DNA of 64,000 nt from Bog-756 sp963703145 (GCA_963703145.1 OY969793.1:2852001-2916000); one strand, 5' to 3'. Positions 19,057 to 27,850 are shown, numbered from the stretch's first letter. Notes: generated from the sequence alone by a model not told the origin. Numbers and translations: made by a program.

Positions 19057-20550
19057 ATGAGTCGCGATGTGGTTACCGGGTACTGCTGGCCACAATCAGT
19101 CCGCCCGGGAGACCAGGTAGGCCTGCATATGTCGTCGTCCGCAGGGAAGCCAGTGCGCGTTGAGGTAGCACGGGTCGGAGCGCGACGGGAGGTCGTGTTC
19201 AGTTCTGACGCGGTACCAACAGACGAATACGAGACACCGAACGACGCTTCCTCGAATGGGTGCGACTGGCCTGTCGCCCTCACGCTGGACATCGAGCCGG
19301 CATGGCGGTCGGGCTACTACGAGGTCGTCATGGAGATCGTCGTTGGCGAGAAGATGAGGCGTGACTTCGCGTTCTTCGTCGTGCGTCCGTCTTTGGCCAC
19401 GCGCATTGTGGTCGCGCTCGCGACCAATACCTGGCACGCGTACAACGACTTTGGCGGATCAAACCTGTACACCGGCGGGACCCACGTTGCCATGCAGCGG
19501 CCGATGTCGCCGGGCTATCTCTACAAGCCACCGGGCAAAGGACGGCGGGTGACGGGCACGGGCGCTCCTGATCCCCAGAACGCCGCCCACGTTGGTTACA
19601 TCCAGATCAATCATTTGTCGGGTTATGCCGGGTCTGCTGGTTGGCCCGACTGGGAACTGCCATTCATCGAGTGGGCCGAACGCGAGGGGTTCGAGATCGG
19701 GGTCTGTACGAATGCTGATCTGGAAGCACACCCCGAGGTGCTGGATGGCGCAAGTCTCTATCTATCGGTCGGCCACGACGAGTACTGGTCTCGTGGCATG
19801 CGCGACACTGTCGAAGGCTTCATCTCGAGCGGTGGCAATGCGGCATTCCTATCGGGCAATACGTCGCTCTGGCAGGTGCGCATCGAAGGTGACGACGACG
19901 ACGTAATGGTTGGGTACAAGGGCTTCTTCAAAGACGACCCCCTGTTGGGAACCGACCGGGAGGCCGAGGTGACGACATTCTGGTCCGACGTCATCATCGG
20001 TCGCCCCGAGAACCACATGACCGGCGTCTCATTCACCCGCGGGGGTTATCACCGCATAGGCCGCAATGTGACTGCCGGCCTCGGGGGCTACACCGTGCAT
20101 CGCTCCGGGCACTGGATGTTCGGGGGTACCGGGCTCGGCTATGGCGACGTGCTGGGTGCCGGCCCGACCGTCGTCGGCTACGAGTGCGACGGGTGTGTCT
20201 TCACCTATCGCGACGGTCTGCCCTACCCGACCGGCGAAGATGGCACGCCGTCGACCTTCGAGATACTTGGCACGTGCCCGACGCAGCACTTCACCCGTGA
20301 GACGGCACCTCGTCCACCCAAGCCGGGTGAGCCGAGCGAGTTGGAGTACATCGCGTCACGCGTGTTCGGGACGCGTGATCCCGAGGCAATGGAACGCATC
20401 CGTTACGGCCACGCGGTACTGGGTGCATACACGAACAAGGCGGGAGCCACGGTCATCACCTCGGGCTCAACCGACTGGGCACATGGGCTGAGAGGCCGCG
20501 ACCCGCAGATTGAACGGATTACTCACAACATCCTGATGACATTGGGGTAG
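19057..20550 (+). CDS. N,N-dimethylformamidase large-subunit-like protein
   Basis: The 497-residue protein matches the domain of the N,N-dimethylformamidase beta (large) subunit. Visible features are the N-terminal MSRDVVTGYCWPQSVRPGD, a beta-sandwich region, ATNTWHAYNDFGGSNLY, QINHLSGYAGSAGWPDWELPF, SVGHDEYWSRGMRD, FLSGNTSLWQVR and a C-terminal STDWAHGL. The characterised enzyme hydrolyses dimethylformamide with a mononuclear iron site. I find no small subunit nearby, so the substrate here may differ. I chose the start at 19057 because a TATGGT box lies six bases upstream and the family N-terminus begins here; the frame continues up to 18919. Confidence 0.87.
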   Translation: MSRDVVTGYCWPQSVRPGDQVGLHMSSSAGKPVRVEVARVGARREVVFSSDAVPTDEYETPNDASSNGCDWPVALTLDIEPAWRSGYYEVVMEIVVGEKMRRDFAFFVVRPSLATRIVVALATNTWHAYNDFGGSNLYTGGTHVAMQRPMSPGYLYKPPGKGRRVTGTGAPDPQNAAHVGYIQINHLSGYAGSAGWPDWELPFIEWAEREGFEIGVCTNADLEAHPEVLDGASLYLSVGHDEYWSRGMRDTVEGFISSGGNAAFLSGNTSLWQVRIEGDDDDVMVGYKGFFKDDPLLGTDREAEVTTFWSDVIIGRPENHMTGVSFTRGGYHRIGRNVTAGLGGYTVHRSGHWMFGGTGLGYGDVLGAGPTVVGYECDGCVFTYRDGLPYPTGEDGTPSTFEILGTCPTQHFTRETAPRPPKPGEPSELEYIASRVFGTRDPEAMERIRYGHAVLGAYTNKAGATVITSGSTDWAHGLRGRDPQIERITHNILMTLG

Positions 20551-20781
20551 AGCAGTGTGGTGTGGAGAACAGCGTTGAAGGCGCGGTGCAATGACCATTG
20601 GCCTCTTGAAACAGGCACGAGCCGAGGTCGAAACCAGGTCCGGGGTTCAGGCTCGTCTGCGTCACGTCGCCGGTTTATCGCAGCGAAGACTCACCCGATG
20701 GATGAGCCGGTGCCGATGCGGACTCGGTAAGCGATACCTATGGGCACCAGTCGGCGGGTCGGCTGCCTGCTCTCAAAGTGG

Positions 20782-21537
20782 TCATGCGTAGGTCCGCACC
20801 AGGGCGAGAATAGCAACTGCATCTGGTCCTGCTCCGACAAGCCCGGTCGCAGCGGGGTCGAGCCGCCTCGCGGCGACCTCACAGAGTTCTGTAGCTAACC
20901 CGCTGATCGTGGTGATGACGGGCCCGTCAGGGACGAATTCCCATTGTTCGCCAGACGGACCGACGAGGCGAAATGCCACCGCACCGGACATGGCGAGCCC
21001 GGATGCCTTGAACGCGAAGGGCAGCGTGCGCCAAGCCAGTCGGGCGATCAACTTAAGCCGGTCGGTCGGTACCAACTCCACTCCCACCGCGTCTGCGATG
21101 TCCCCGGTGTGAATCCAGGTTTCGGAGAGCCGGGCCGTCGCGAGTGTCCGAGCCGAAAGATCTCCTGCTACCCATAGAACCCGAGTGGACAGGTCGATTG
21201 CATCGAGTACGGCGGCCAGCCTGGTCGTGGTCAGGGTCCATCTTTCCAGAACGTTCTTGTAAGAGGTTCCCCGCTCCCGTTCAACCATCCGGCTCACGCT
21301 GTCATCAACGGATGTTCCCCCGCCCCAACCCTTTGTACTGTCCACCGGGGCGTCGCCGAACTGCCCCGTGAGGCTTGCGATGGCCATCTCGTCTGATTGG
21401 GCGAGATGGAGTAGGACATCGGTTACGGACCACCCGATGCACCGAGTCGCCAAGTCCGATTCGTCCTTCGTGAGTCTGCTCACCAGTAGTCCTGTCTCGA
21501 CCTTCTGATCGGCGAGCGCCTTCAAAACGGGGTCCAT
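20782..21537 (-). CDS. Mycothiol-dependent maleylpyruvate isomerase/DinB-type protein (TIGR03084-like)
   Basis: The 251-residue protein has a DinB-like four-helix N-terminal half with metal-site residues: WSVTDVLLHLAQSDEMAIASL, and later TARLSETWIHTGDIADAVG. The C-terminal half ends with a VTTISGLATELCEVAARR-like helix. This layout is typical of actinobacterial mycothiol-linked maleylpyruvate isomerase relatives, usually zinc-binding and using mycothiol as cofactor. The start at 21537 is preceded by TAACCT eight bases away, fitting a leaderless transcript. The frame could begin at 21573. Substrate unknown. Confidence 0.83.
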   Translation of the reverse strand: MDPVLKALADQKVETGLLVSRLTKDESDLATRCIGWSVTDVLLHLAQSDEMAIASLTGQFGDAPVDSTKGWGGGTSVDDSVSRMVERERGTSYKNVLERWTLTTTRLAAVLDAIDLSTRVLWVAGDLSARTLATARLSETWIHTGDIADAVGVELVPTDRLKLIARLAWRTLPFAFKASGLAMSGAVAFRLVGPSGEQWEFVPDGPVITTISGLATELCEVAARRLDPAATGLVGAGPDAVAILALVRTYA

Positions 21538-21708
21538 GACATCCGAGGTTAGATGGAGGCCCATCGAGAGCACACGTACAGACCCAGACCGCCCGCGTGG
21601 ATAATCGACGCTTGCTACCCATGGATTGGGCGCTCAGGAACGGGCGGACCTGGTCATCGAGCAGCCATTCTGAGGCACGACATCTGCCGACGCCTTACAC
21701 TGCTTTGG

Positions 21709-22554
21709 ATGCTGCGACGTTGGATTGTTGTGATGGCAGCGACATTGGCTGGTATGGCATTTCTGTCCGGTTCGGCCGCCGGTGCTTCCAACAGGACCGG
21801 CATTCGACACACAAGCCGATCCAATCCCGCCAGTTACTACTTGGCGCTCGGTGACTCAGTTCCGGTGGCGAATTTTCAGATGTCGTATCCATATCTGATT
21901 GTCAACCACCACCCGCACCGACAGCTTCAACTCGTGAATATGGCCGTCTCCGGAGAGACAACCAGCTCCATGATTTCTGGTCCTCAATATGCAGAAGCCA
22001 TCGCCTTCCTCAACGCCCATATGGGCCGCATTGCCCTGATCACCATCGACATCGGCGGAAACGACGTGGGGCCATGTATCGATACCGCCGATGTCCAAAC
22101 GTGTGTGGCGGAAGCACTCGCCACTGTGGAGTCGAACCTGACAGTGATGCTGGCTGGGCTTCGTTCCGCTGCCGGTCCTCAAGTCCCGATCGCAGGGATG
22201 AACTACTTCAACCCGCTCCTCGGTGACTGGCTGTCTCCTTCGCCCTTTGATCAGACGGTCGTGACCGAGTCGATCGCCGGTCTTCAATCCCTCAACAGCA
22301 CCCTCGAGCAGCTCTACACCGAGGCTGGGGCAAAGGTTGCCGACGTCTTCGACGCCTTCGACACATCGGAGATGAGCACCTTGACGCACTCGAGGTGGGG
22401 GATCGTCCCAGTGGCGGTCAAGAGGGCTTGCATGCTGCTCAACGCCACTTGCCAGAAGGGCGAACCAGAAGGTCTAGGGGACGACCCCACTGCGGCTGGA
22501 GCGGTCGTCATTGCCAATGCGTTCGCGAAGGTTGTCCGGTTGAGCTCCAAGTAA
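21709..22554 (+). CDS. Secreted SGNH/GDSL hydrolase-like protein lacking the block V histidine
   Basis: This exported protein of 281 residues has a signal peptide (WIVVMAATLAGMAFLSGSAAGA). Block I is intact (YYLALGDSVP, Ser50), and block III is intact (IDIGGNDVG). Block V, where the catalytic His is expected, reads GDDPTAAG, with Asp at the aligned position. The C-terminus otherwise lines up with the paralogue at 26717-27823. The protein may be inactive or may use another base. TACACT lies seven bases before the ATG at 21709, suggesting leaderless expression. A longer open frame from 21553 overlaps the divergent gene. Confidence 0.85.
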   Translation: MLRRWIVVMAATLAGMAFLSGSAAGASNRTGIRHTSRSNPASYYLALGDSVPVANFQMSYPYLIVNHHPHRQLQLVNMAVSGETTSSMISGPQYAEAIAFLNAHMGRIALITIDIGGNDVGPCIDTADVQTCVAEALATVESNLTVMLAGLRSAAGPQVPIAGMNYFNPLLGDWLSPSPFDQTVVTESIAGLQSLNSTLEQLYTEAGAKVADVFDAFDTSEMSTLTHSRWGIVPVAVKRACMLLNATCQKGEPEGLGDDPTAAGAVVIANAFAKVVRLSSK

Positions 22555-22748
22555 ACGCCCGTTACAGGCCCATGCACGAGGTACGGCGAGCGTTCAGAGG
22601 CTGACCACAGCATCCGACGACTGCGATCGGCTTTGTCTGTCCCACGCCGCCGGAACCGATCGGAGATAGACCTGGCCAACCGGCAGTTATTCGCAGGGGT
22701 AGTCCAACCTCGGGTCCGTCGCTCCGTGACATGAGCTGGTCCAACCAG

Positions 22749-22963
22749 TCATCCCTCATGACCGCGGGCGATTTCCGCCATTCGCGGAGCGAGTTCCACC
22801 CCCAGCACCTTCACGCCGCGCTGGGCCATCTGCGTTGATGCGATCCCGGTGCCTCAACCCACGTCGACAATGTCCAGGCCCGCGGGCACGGGACCGAGCA
22901 GTTTTTCGATCACCGCATTGGGATAGGAGCGATGGTCTCCGTGCACTTCGTACCGAAGAGTGA
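22749..22963 (-). pseudogene. Class I SAM methyltransferase fragment with internal stop
   Basis: Read on the minus strand, this stretch encodes a continuous methyltransferase N-terminus: RYEVHGDHRSYPNAVIEKLL, then GLDIVDVG, a stop, GTGIASTQMAQRG, VLGVELAPRMAEIARGH and a final stop. The internal TGA (complement of 22854-22856) falls exactly where the conserved Cys of the SAM-binding loop DVGCGTG belongs. Sequence on both sides stays in frame, so one substitution would explain it. The rest of the enzyme is missing. It abuts a TetR remnant. Confidence 0.72.
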
Positions 22964-23104
22964 GTTCCCTCTGACATCGACCCCGACGATCTCGCCGTCA
23001 CTCTGCTCGCCACGATCCAAGGAGGACTGCTCCTTGCCCAAGTGCAAAGAAGCGCCCGTCCGTTCGAAACTGCAGTCGATACGCTCTTTTTCCTTCCCGG
23101 CTGA
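22964..23104 (+). pseudogene. C-terminal remnant of a TetR regulator
   Basis: The 46 codons read PSDIDPDDLAVTLLAT, then IQGGLLLAQVQRSARPFETA, then VDTLFFLPG and a stop. This matches the C-terminus of the intact TetR at 58547-59185 (DPDAIALALLAA, LQGGLLLTQIQRDTKPLEVA, LDAMLDL). No DNA-binding domain remains; a stop precedes the fragment directly. It is a leftover of a relative of that regulator. Confidence 0.7.
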
Positions 23105-23289
23105 GCTAGGCGGTCCCCTTGACCAGTGATATCCACGGGAAATGGCCACCTACCGCCAAGGTCCAGGATCAAGACTCCCATTTTCAATGCGTTCACTCGC
23201 TGCCCGACTGCCCGTTATCGCCAGCGGTGTCCCCCATGTGCCGAGCCGTGCGATCTCATGTTCAGCTCAAAGGACCGAGGTCGCTCTTT

Positions 23290-23316
23290 TGTCACATTCG
23301 ATGCGTGGCCGGTGTC
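23290..23316 (+). promoter_or_regulatory. Probable ECF41-type promoter
   Basis: TGTCACA (23290-23296), then 16 bases, then TGTC (23313-23316), about 35 bp before the decarboxylase start. ECF41 sigma factors are known to use a -35 of TGTCACA and a -10 of CGTC. The match is perfect in the -35 and three of four in the -10. It would make the sigma operon autoregulated. Confidence 0.72.
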
Positions 23317-23351
23317 TCTATGTCGAAAGCAACTTTATCGGAGGAGATGTC

Positions 23352-23930
23352 ATGTCCAGCAGTCCCAGGATCCCCAAGGCGGAGTTGACCGGCTTGTACG
23401 GTGCGATCGTCAAGCGCATGTCCCGGAAGATGTTCGGCGAGGTGCCCGAGCCGGTGGGAGTGGCTTGGCACAACCGGAAGGTGCTGAACCTCTCTTTTAG
23501 CATCGGTCGTAAGGTGCAGAAGTGGGACCGTTGTGACGAGAATCTGAAGTCATTCGCGCACATGGCGGTGGCTAGTCTGATCGGCTGCAGTTTCTGCTTG
23601 GATTTCGGCTACTTCCAAGCGCACAACGAGGGACTCAACGTAGTTAAAGCGCGCGAGGTGCCCCGCTGGCGTGCGTCCGATGCGTTCACTCCTCTGGAGC
23701 GCGACGTCATGGAATATTCCGAGGCGATGACGCAGACCCCGCCAACCGTTACCGACGATTTGTCGGCCAGTCTTCTGAAGGCGCTCGGTCCGGCCGCTCT
23801 CGTGGAGCTGACCATGTTCATTGGGCTGGCCAATCTCATGGCCCGATCCAACGTCGCCATGGGCATTGAATCGCAGGGGTTCTCGGCATCCTGTGATCTA
23901 AAGCCGCTGGCTCTAGCCTCGCCTGCATGA
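23352..23930 (+). CDS. Carboxymuconolactone decarboxylase/AhpD-like protein of an ECF41 pair
   Basis: This 192-residue protein is an AhpD-like carboxymuconolactone decarboxylase family member. The CxxC centre is in SLIGCSFCLDFGYFQAHNEG, with a helical surround (LERDVMEYSEAMTQTP, VELTMFIGLANLMARSNVAMG). In AhpD such cysteines are redox-active. GGAGGAG lies five bases before the ATG at 23352. The last codons overlap the ECF41 sigma gene by four bases (ATGA). CMD-type proteins are the usual neighbours of ECF41 sigma factors, so the pairing supports both calls. The physiological substrate is unknown. Confidence 0.88.
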   Translation: MSSSPRIPKAELTGLYGAIVKRMSRKMFGEVPEPVGVAWHNRKVLNLSFSIGRKVQKWDRCDENLKSFAHMAVASLIGCSFCLDFGYFQAHNEGLNVVKAREVPRWRASDAFTPLERDVMEYSEAMTQTPPTVTDDLSASLLKALGPAALVELTMFIGLANLMARSNVAMGIESQGFSASCDLKPLALASPA

Positions 23931-24790
23931 CAGACGACCCGTTCGTCACCCACCGCGGCCTGCTCTTCACCGTTGCGTACGAGATGCTCGGCTCAGCGGT
24001 CGACGCCGAGGACATCGTTCAGGAAACCTGGTTGCGGTGGGCGGATGTGGACCAGACGGAGGTGCGCGACGCGCGGGCCTATCTCGTTCGAATCGTCACC
24101 CGTCAGGCGCTGAACCGCCTCAGGGCGGTGTCCCGCCGCCGGGAGGAGTATGTGGGGGAATGGCTGCCCGAGCCGCTGCTCACCAGCCCCGATGTGGCTG
24201 AGGACGCCGAACTCGCCGAGAACGTCTCCATCGCAATGCTGACGGTGCTGGAGACCCTAGGCCCAACCGAGCGGGCCGTATTCGTACTGCACGAAGTGTT
24301 CGACACGCCCTACGGCGAGATCGCCGACGTCGTAGGCAAGACACCTGCCGCGGTCCGGCAGATCGCACACCGTGCCCGCGAGCATGTCGCGGCACGCAGG
24401 CCGCGAATGCAGGTAGACCGGACCCAACAGGTGGAGACCCTCACGAAGTTCATGGCCGCGATTTCCTCTGGCGACCTACAAGGGCTGCTGGAGGTCCTCG
24501 CCCCGGACGTGATGCTGATCGCCGACGGTGGCGGCGTGGTCAGCGCTGCTCGGAAGCCGATGACCGGTATCAAGAGGGTGGCGGCGTTTCTCCGCCGAGT
24601 GGTGGAGCTCCCGGACCTCGTAGCGACTACTACCTGGCTCAACGGGATGCCGGGAGCCCGGTTCGTCTTCGGCGATGAGGCCACCGCGGTCAGTCTGGTG
24701 GTCGAGGACGGCCAGATCACCCGGATCTATGCCATGCGCAACCCACAAAAGCTGAGATGGCTGGGAAAGGTGGTGGAACTGCAGCGGTGA
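23927..24790 (+). CDS. ECF41-family RNA polymerase sigma factor with SnoaL-like C-terminal domain
   Basis: The 287-residue protein has sigma-70 region 2 (AYEMLGSAVDAEDIVQETWLRW, about residues 15-40) and region 4 (LGPTERAVFVLHEVFDTPYG, EIADVVGKTPAAVRQIAHRA). The C-terminal ~110 residues form the SnoaL-like extension that defines ECF41. Diagnostic ECF41 motifs are present: WLPEP in the linker, DGGG in the extension and NPQKL at the end. In this group the extension, not a separate anti-sigma factor, modulates activity. It is translationally coupled to the decarboxylase and probably drives its own operon. A TAGCCT box seven bases before its ATG could give an extra leaderless transcript. Confidence 0.93.
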   Translation: MTDDPFVTHRGLLFTVAYEMLGSAVDAEDIVQETWLRWADVDQTEVRDARAYLVRIVTRQALNRLRAVSRRREEYVGEWLPEPLLTSPDVAEDAELAENVSIAMLTVLETLGPTERAVFVLHEVFDTPYGEIADVVGKTPAAVRQIAHRAREHVAARRPRMQVDRTQQVETLTKFMAAISSGDLQGLLEVLAPDVMLIADGGGVVSAARKPMTGIKRVAAFLRRVVELPDLVATTTWLNGMPGARFVFGDEATAVSLVVEDGQITRIYAMRNPQKLRWLGKVVELQR

Positions 24791-24862
24791 CCGTCCTAGC
24801 CATGGAGGACTCCGACATTCGCGCGCGAGTCCGAGAGGTCCACAACCAATCCTGAGGAGCAT

Positions 24863-25177
24863 GACGAAATACTCCTTGGATTCAGCCCTCAGGCCGAGGG
24901 CACGCGCTTCCATCTGGCTGAAGGCGGACGATCCGCGGCGCCTTCATGGCGAAATGGCCTGGCCGGAGTCCCGATCCTGGTCGAACCAGGCGACGGACCC
25001 TTCGGCCGCACGCTCACCTTCGCCGACCCCGATGACAATGCGGTGGCGATCCACGGCCGAGACGGTCGGAGCTGCCAGCTTTGTGCTGTGAACTGGGCCA
25101 GGTATAAATGCAGTCAGAAGTGTCCGAGCGCTGCGACTACTCGGCTTGACGACGAAGTTGGTGGTACGTCAGGCTGA
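24863..25177 (+). pseudogene. Decayed VOC/glyoxalase-family gene
   Basis: One open frame reads DEILLGFSPQAEGTRFHLAE, then GVPILVEPGDGPFGRTLTFA, then DPDDNAVAIHGRDG. This is the typical C-terminal half of a VOC protein, where the His/Glu strand follows DPDxN. The N-terminal half is absent in all frames, and the end (after about 25078) no longer resembles the family. It lies directly after the ECF41 operon and may once have belonged to it. Confidence 0.55.
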
Positions 25178-25277
25178 GTCGCATTGCCGGCGCCGGCCTT
25201 GGGATGGGACATAGCGACCTCACAGCTTCCTAACATTCATCTCCGAGAATGGCTTAAGCGCCGAATGGGGAGGGCAT

Positions 25278-26720
25278 GTGGTCAAGAGGGTCGTTATCGC
25301 GGTTGTGATGTCAGGCGTCATCGCCTCGATTGCCCCACTCGGGATCGCCGGGGCTCACATTGTTGCTAAGAAGCAGGCGTTGGCACCTGCAATTTCCGTA
25401 CAGCCTCGAAATAGGGTTGTGGCATTTGGAAAGGTGGCTCGGTTCAGTGTGAAGGCCACTGGGACCCCGAAGCCAAGCTACGAGTGGCAAGTCTCAATGG
25501 ATGGACAGGTGTTTACAGATCTTGGACAGTCGTCCTCGACGCTTGCGGTCACAGCAACGACCGCATACGACGGAAACCAATACCGGGCTGTCGCTTCCAA
25601 CTCGTCCGGTTCGATCACGTCGGAGTCGGCAACGCTAGGCATCAAGTCATCGCCCACACGCTCGAAGGTCAAGCCCCGGATCGCAGGACTGATTGATAAA
25701 GGCTCCGAGACTCAGTATCACGAAGGTGTTCCGTATCCTGTCGTCGATCTTACGGATGTTGCGGCCGAGTCGCCTGCACTTAGTGGGGTCGTTGTGAACC
25801 AGACATGGGCACAGCTCGAACCGAATCCGGGCCAATTCGACTTTGCCACGCTGGACGCATCGCTGGCCGCGGTCGACGCTTACAACAAGCAACATGTCGG
25901 TGCGCCGATCGGTGTGCGACTCCGCGTCTTCGCCGCCTACGCCGCCCCTGGGTGGGCGAAGTCACTGGACGGACCACAAATCACGGTGCCGGCCAATCTT
26001 CCCTCCAACACTGGCGGGACACTCGGCCAATGGTGGAAGCCCGAGTACCGCTCTGCCTGGGCAGGACTGCAACAGGCGCTTGCCAGTCGCTACGACACAA
26101 ACTCGGTACTTCGTGAGGTAGCCGTATCGTCGTGCTCATCGCTCACCGCCGAGCCCTTCGTGATCGGAGGAGAGGTGGTGCCTCTGGCGGAAGCCGACGG
26201 CTGGACCCCTTCAGCCCAGCAGTCGTGCCTCGATGGAGCGCTTTCCGATTACGCTCCCTGGGTCGACACCTCGATCTACTACCCCATGAACCCGCTGGTC
26301 GGCAACCAGGCGATCACCACGGAAGTGATGCAGCGGTGCGCGACTTCTGCGGCGGCGGGTGGTCCAACATGCATCCTGGCCAACAACGCTCTCAGCCCGG
26401 TCTCGGATACCACGGGCGGATCTGCTCCCACGTATGCCGAGTTGAACAATCTCTGGACCGCCAACGCATCGACTGAACCGATTGCGTTCCAGATGAATGG
26501 GCCCAATAACGCAACCTATTGCGCGGCGATCGGTGTCGCAGTCACGCATCACGCCCAATCGGTCGAACTCTGGCCCGCCGTTTCGGGCCAGGCGGGATTT
26601 ACCACGGTGCCTGTTGCGACGCTCATTGCCTGGAGCGGCGCGCTCGGGGACCGGTGTACCGCCTGTCTGCTGACCACTCGACCGTTCGTGGTGAAGTCTG
26701 AAACAAGGAGCAAGGGATGA
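25278..26720 (+). CDS. Secreted protein with Ig-like domain and glycoside-hydrolase-like barrel
   Basis: The 480-residue protein has a signal peptide (VVIAVVMSGVIASIAPLGIAGA). An Ig-like domain follows (about residues 36-120: VVAFGKVARFSVKATGTPKP ... YRAVASNSSGSITSESATL). The C-terminal 340 residues resemble a TIM-barrel glycosidase (WAQLEPNPGQFDFATLDASL, GVRLRVFAAYAAPGWAKSL, GQWWKPEYRSAW). I cannot assign the catalytic acids or a GH family. GGGGAGGG precedes the GTG start. Its stop overlaps the next ATG by four bases, so it is coupled to the SGNH protein; both are probably secreted and act on one polymer. Confidence 0.78.
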   Translation: MVKRVVIAVVMSGVIASIAPLGIAGAHIVAKKQALAPAISVQPRNRVVAFGKVARFSVKATGTPKPSYEWQVSMDGQVFTDLGQSSSTLAVTATTAYDGNQYRAVASNSSGSITSESATLGIKSSPTRSKVKPRIAGLIDKGSETQYHEGVPYPVVDLTDVAAESPALSGVVVNQTWAQLEPNPGQFDFATLDASLAAVDAYNKQHVGAPIGVRLRVFAAYAAPGWAKSLDGPQITVPANLPSNTGGTLGQWWKPEYRSAWAGLQQALASRYDTNSVLREVAVSSCSSLTAEPFVIGGEVVPLAEADGWTPSAQQSCLDGALSDYAPWVDTSIYYPMNPLVGNQAITTEVMQRCATSAAAGGPTCILANNALSPVSDTTGGSAPTYAELNNLWTANASTEPIAFQMNGPNNATYCAAIGVAVTHHAQSVELWPAVSGQAGFTTVPVATLIAWSGALGDRCTACLLTTRPFVVKSETRSKG

Positions 26721-27823
26721 CGAAGCGTGGCCTCGTAACCTCAGCAGTCTTGGCACTAATTGCAGGTGCAAGCTCGATCGCGGTCTCGCCATCAGCTGGG
26801 AATGCTGCAGCTGCCACCACTCCGGCAACCGAGTACTACATGGCTCTCGGCGCATCTCTTGTCACCGGTACCGGGTCGACCGGCGGTGCAGATTACGTGA
26901 ACGACCTGTTCTCCTACGCCCAGCCCCTGGTCCCAGGACTGGAGCTGAACAACCTGGGATGCGGCGGAGAAACCACCACCACCATGCAGCACGGTGGCAT
27001 CTGCACGAAGTATGCAACGGGGAGCCAACTCGGCGACGCTGAGGCATTCCTGCGCAGCCACCCTGACCACGTGGCCTTCGTGACCATCGATATCGGTGCC
27101 GACGATGTGCTCGGTTGTACTCAGGGTGGGGTTATCAACCAAGCGTGTTTTGAGAGCGGCTTGACTCGGGTCGAGGCGAACCTGCCCATCATCGTCAGCG
27201 GACTACGCGCCGCCAGCAGCACTGTCCCGATCGTGGGGATGACCTATTACGACCCCTACCTGGCGTTCTGGCTCAACGGCGCCGCCGGCGAGGAGCAGGC
27301 CCACCTCAGCGTCCAGTTGCTGCAGCAGCTGAACAGTGCCCTGAGCTCGGTGTACGCGAGCGACGGGGTCACCGTCGCCTCTGCGTTTAAACAGTTTGAT
27401 ACCAGGAGCTTTGGTGGCTCCAGCACCTGGGCCGGACAACAGGTTCCCGCCAATGTGGCCACGATCTGCAACTGGACCTGGATGTGCACGCCGGGTGGGC
27501 CAACCATCCACACCAACAACACGGGCTACGCCCAACTGGCCGATGCCTTCGAGAAGGTCCTGGTCGTACCACCAACAATCTCGGGGACCCCACCTTCAGG
27601 CATCGCTGGTCAGTCCTACTCGTTTGCGTTCACGGTCAGTGGCATACCGGCCGTTCATGTCCACCACTCCGGCACGCTGCCGAAAGGCATCACACTCTCG
27701 AAAGAAGGGGTTCTCTCGGGCGTCCCCTCACACTCTGGAAGTTACTCCTTCACCGTTGAGGCCACTAACCGAAAGGGTGGAACGGTGGAAGCTGCGGAGT
27801 CGATCACCGTGACCGCCAACTGA
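26717..27823 (+). CDS. Secreted SGNH-like protein with C-terminal Ig (He_PIG-like) domain; altered block I
   Basis: The 368-residue protein has a signal peptide, an SGNH-type domain (about 35-280) and an Ig-like domain (about 283-368: PTISGTPPSGIAGQSYSFAF ... KGITLSKEGVLSGVPSHSGS). Block I reads YMALGASLVTG: the Ser (about residue 47) is kept but the usual Asp of GDS is Ala. Block III reads DIGADDV, with Asp in place of the catalytic Asn. The block V His is kept (TIHTNNTGYAQLADAF). It is thus the mirror image of the paralogue at 21709, which keeps blocks I and III but lost the His. Coupled by ATGA to the upstream gene. Confidence 0.87.
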   Translation: MTKRGLVTSAVLALIAGASSIAVSPSAGNAAAATTPATEYYMALGASLVTGTGSTGGADYVNDLFSYAQPLVPGLELNNLGCGGETTTTMQHGGICTKYATGSQLGDAEAFLRSHPDHVAFVTIDIGADDVLGCTQGGVINQACFESGLTRVEANLPIIVSGLRAASSTVPIVGMTYYDPYLAFWLNGAAGEEQAHLSVQLLQQLNSALSSVYASDGVTVASAFKQFDTRSFGGSSTWAGQQVPANVATICNWTWMCTPGGPTIHTNNTGYAQLADAFEKVLVVPPTISGTPPSGIAGQSYSFAFTVSGIPAVHVHHSGTLPKGITLSKEGVLSGVPSHSGSYSFTVEATNRKGGTVEAAESITVTAN

Positions 27824-27850
27824 GGTAAATACACGCCAGCCCGCATCCGT

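Noticed and set aside
20591..20791. 66-codon frame after the dimethylformamidase-like gene
   Set aside because: No ribosome site; Arg-rich end; no family resemblance.
22854..22856. TGA read as selenocysteine in the methyltransferase fragment
   Set aside because: The rest of the gene is missing and a truncated TetR lies next to it, so decay is the simpler reading.
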